Assembly: GCA_036771375.1 (NCBI GenBank)
Contig: DAIPHL010000088.1
Location: 1-9,694, forward strand
DNA length: 9,694 bases
Source: DAIPHL01 sp036771375
Lineage (GTDB): Bacteria > Synergistota > Synergistia > Synergistales > Synergistaceae
Direction: 5' to 3'
Each line of letters starts with the position of its first letter. The stretch's first letter is position 1. The notes under the pieces were generated by a model. The model searched no databases. It saw only the letters and a list, made by a program, of their open reading frames with translations, and had not been told where the DNA came from. The position numbers were made by a program, and so were the translations under genes. Positions 9,626 to 9,694 of the stretch are shown here, one piece after another.

Positions 9626-9670
9626 CCGACGCACCGCGGACGATTCAAGTAACCGTTCACGGTGCGTCGG
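9626..9670. terminator. Possible terminator: 11-bp perfect inverted repeat after mtaD
   Basis: CCGACGCACCG (9626-9636) and CGGTGCGTCGG (9660-9670) are perfectly complementary, G:C-rich and start 8 nt after the mtaD stop. The loop is long (23 nt) and the downstream run, TTCGCTTTG, is only partly T-rich, so it is not a textbook Rho-independent terminator. It may instead stabilise the 3' end, or be a repeat or protein site. The remaining bases to 9694 show nothing recognisable. Confidence 0.5.
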
Positions 9671-9694
9671 TTCGCTTTGCCGTATCGATGTCCA

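Overview
The window looks like a chromosomal housekeeping segment from a moderately GC-rich bacterium. It is tightly packed and holds six protein genes in two divergent transcription units. No mobile element, CRISPR array, tRNA or rRNA is visible. The taxonomic guess is inference: an archaeal/Thermotoga-type S-adenosylhomocysteinase next to an MTA/SAH deaminase, together with the order alaS-ruvX-mutS-mutL, would fit Synergistota or another deep-branching anaerobic lineage. Nothing in the window proves this.

Leftward unit (minus strand, 6922 down to 1): alaS (alanyl-tRNA synthetase), ruvX/yqgF (RNase H-fold nuclease), mutS and mutL (mismatch repair). The genes sit 16 nt apart (alaS-ruvX), overlap by 8 nt (ruvX-mutS) and overlap by 4 nt (mutS-mutL, ATGA), so this is very probably one translationally coupled operon. 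mutL runs off the left edge. Its ATPase half, 366 codons, is present; the C-terminal dimerisation/endonuclease half is outside the window.

Intergenic switch (6923-7072, 150 bp, AT-rich): both units fire outward from here. A 12-bp palindrome at 6991-7002 reads as a consensus -10 (TATAAT) on both strands, so the two promoters appear to share one symmetrical -10 element. The predicted alaS leader also holds a short GC hairpin at its 5' end and a perfect 7-bp inverted repeat (6943-6961) just before the ribosome binding site.

Rightward unit (plus strand, 7073 to 9617): ahcY (S-adenosylhomocysteine hydrolase, TTG start with a perfect Shine-Dalgarno) and, after 1 nt, mtaD (5-methylthioadenosine/SAH deaminase). 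Both act on the by-product of SAM-dependent methylation. The hydrolase belongs to the short archaeal/Thermotoga type and has Lys where the human enzyme has the adenine-contacting Glu59. The pairing therefore raises the possibility that SAH is first deaminated to S-inosylhomocysteine and then hydrolysed, as known in Methanocaldococcus. A perfect 11-bp inverted repeat follows mtaD.

No stretch longer than 300 bp lacks a gene. I see no clearly new multi-gene system. The most interesting points are the SAH-recycling pair and the symmetrical divergent promoter.
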